Shown piece after piece: positions 62,724 through 64,000 of a DNA stretch of 64,000 nucleotides. A program made the translations under genes and the position numbers. The stretch lies in the NCBI RefSeq assembly GCF_030283145.1, contig NZ_JASNWE010000004.1, positions 861,704 to 925,703 on the forward strand. Direction: 5' to 3'. Numbering within the stretch: position 1 is the first letter of the stretch; every line of letters begins with the position of its first letter. This stretch comes from Actinomadura xylanilytica. GTDB taxonomy: Bacteria > Actinomycetota > Actinomycetes > Streptosporangiales > Streptosporangiaceae. The notes beneath the pieces were generated by a model. The model had not been told where the DNA came from. It saw nothing but the letters and a program-made list of their open reading frames with translations, and did no database searches.

Positions 62724-64000
62724 ACATGCAGGTCTTCGGCATCCCGGGGCTGCCCGAGGTGGCCGAGGGCGACGATCTCGCCGCCCTCGTCCCGGCCGAT
62801 CTGATCGAGGACGGCGACGTGCTCGTCGTCACGTCCAAGATCGTCAGCAAGGCGGAGGGCCGGGTCCTGGTCGCGGACGACCGGGAGAAGGCGATCGAGG
62901 CCGAGACCGTGCGGGTCGTCGCGCGCCGTACCCACGCGCGCGGCGAGACCCGGATCGTGGAGACCCGGCAGGGCCTGGTGCTGGCGGCGGCGGGCGTCGA
63001 CGCGTCCAACACCGCGCCGGGCACCGTGCTGCTGCTCCCCGAGGACTCCGACGCGTCCGCCCGCCGCGTCCGCGCCGGGCTGCGCGCCCGGCTCGGCGTC
63101 GACGTGGCCGTGATCGTGTCCGACACGCTCGGCCGGCCGTGGCGCAACGGGCTGACCGACGCGGCGATCGGGGTGGCCGGGCTGGCGCCGCTGAGCGACC
63201 TGCGCGGCCGGGACGACGCCTACGGGAACCGGCTGGAGGCGACCGTCACCGCGGTCGCCGACGAGATCGCGTCGGCGGCCGAGCTGGTCAAGGGCAAGCT
63301 CGACGGGGTGCCGATCGCGGTCGTGCGCGGCCTCGGCGAGCTGGTCGTCGCCGCGGACGGTCCGGGCGCCCGCGAGCTGATCCGCCCGCCCGACGAGGAC
63401 ATGTTCCGGTGGGGGTCGGCCGAGGTGCTGCACGCGCGGCGCACCATCCGGGAGTTCACCGCCGACCCCGTGGCGCCCGAGGCGGTGCGGCGCGCGGTCG
63501 CGGCGGCCATCACCGCGCCGGCGCCGCACCACACCACGCCGTGGCGCTTCGTCCTGGTCGAGTCCGAGGAGGCCCGCACGCGGCTGCTCGACGCGATGCG
63601 CGACGCCTGGGAGGCCGACCTGCGCCGCGACGGCTTCTCCGAAGAGTCGATCGCCAAGCGGCTCAAGCGCGGCGACGTGCTGCGCCGCGCCCCGTACCTG
63701 GTCGTGCCGTGCCTGGTGATGGACGGCTCGCACGACTACCCCGACGACCGCCGGGCCCGCGCCGAGCGCGAGATGTTCGTGGTGGCGGCGGGCGCCGGCG
63801 TCGAGAACCTGCTGGTCGCCCTCGCCGTCGAGGGCCTGGGGTCCTGCTGGGTGTCGAGCACGATGTTCTGCCGCGACGTGGTGCGCGAGGCGCTCGACCT
63901 GCCGGCCGGATGGGACCCGATGGGCACCGTCGGCGTCGGCCACCCGGCCGCGCCGCCGCGCGAGCGCCCGCCGCGCACCCCGGACGCGTTCATCGAGGTG
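62720..64000 (+). CDS. cofE: CofE/FbiB, F420-0:gamma-glutamyl ligase fused to nitroreductase-like domain, 3' end outside window
   Basis: FbiB adds the polyglutamate tail to F420 and its C-terminal FMN domain completes reduction of dehydro-F420. The frame runs 427 codons to the window edge; mycobacterial FbiB has 448 residues, so about 20 are missing. The ligase domain (about 1-245) shows VLVVTSKIVSKAEGRV, TRQGLVLAAAGVDASNTAPG, VIVSDTLGRPWRNGLTDAAIGVAGL and LVKGKLDGVPIAVVRG. The nitroreductase-type domain (about 250-427) shows ARRTIREFTADPVAPEAV, APAPHHTTPWRFVLVES, and GAGVENLLVALAVEGLGSCWVSS. Its ATG overlaps the cofD stop by four bases. Confidence 0.95.
   Translation, partial: MNMQVFGIPGLPEVAEGDDLAALVPADLIEDGDVLVVTSKIVSKAEGRVLVADDREKAIEAETVRVVARRTHARGETRIVETRQGLVLAAAGVDASNTAPGTVLLLPEDSDASARRVRAGLRARLGVDVAVIVSDTLGRPWRNGLTDAAIGVAGLAPLSDLRGRDDAYGNRLEATVTAVADEIASAAELVKGKLDGVPIAVVRGLGELVVAADGPGARELIRPPDEDMFRWGSAEVLHARRTIREFTADPVAPEAVRRAVAAAITAPAPHHTTPWRFVLVESEEARTRLLDAMRDAWEADLRRDGFSEESIAKRLKRGDVLRRAPYLVVPCLVMDGSHDYPDDRRARAEREMFVVAAGAGVENLLVALAVEGLGSCWVSSTMFCRDVVREALDLPAGWDPMGTVGVGHPAAPPRERPPRTPDAFIEV

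Overview
The window is 64 kb of very GC-rich actinobacterial chromosome with dense, mostly single-copy housekeeping and envelope genes. No rRNA, tRNA, CRISPR array, phage or insertion sequence was recognised. WhiB, MtrAB-LpqB, DasR with its operators, F420 biosynthesis genes and a mycobacterial-type gene order point to a filamentous actinomycete. The codon and intergenic style fits Streptosporangiales (for example Thermomonosporaceae/Actinomadura), but the genus is an inference.

Region 1 (1-4.2 kb): the 5' part of a proline-catabolic dehydrogenase (pruA, cut by the window edge), a small DUF6912-like protein, a HAD hydrolase and an acyl-CoA dehydrogenase, ending in a cluster of inverted repeats.

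Region 2 (4.2-19.9 kb): an aminosugar and cell-wall recycling locus. It holds murQ with an RpiR-type repressor, a divergent GlcNAc-type kinase, a class A penicillin-binding protein, a NagZ-like GH3 lipoprotein, the operon nagA - SIS deaminase - PTS EIIB - EIIA - HPr - Enzyme I, and divergent dasR and PTS EIIC. A complete PTS with its general enzymes sits beside its catabolic genes. Both promoters between nagA and dasR carry extended DasR-type palindromes. Surface GlcNAc or muropeptide sugars could be imported as 6-phosphates and converted to fructose 6-phosphate by genes of this one locus.

Region 3 (20-64 kb) follows the Mycobacterium tuberculosis Rv3235-Rv3262 order: Rv3235-like, secA, orphan response regulator, hpf, comF, lpqB-mtrB-mtrA, sahH, the phosphosugar isomerase/Trm112/phosphomannomutase operon, DUF3499, a zincin-like protein, glycosyltransferase, whiB, cofD and cofE. 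Inserted into this backbone are a membrane/MoxR/DUF58 cluster with SpoIIM and RDD genes (33.5-41.2 kb), a secreted endoglycoceramidase-like GH5 enzyme, a second shorter S-adenosylhomocysteinase, a MerR regulator with a perfect palindrome at its start, a NarL-type two-component system and a cation-efflux gene.

The least explained parts are the transglutaminase-less DUF4129/DUF4350/MoxR/DUF58 cluster divergent from mtrAB, the tandem unlike SAH hydrolases, a membrane protein with a long Gln/Tyr/Gly-rich tail next to whiB, and the extended double DasR operators. Start codons were reassigned where a ribosome-binding site, an overlap or an operator made a shorter form more likely.
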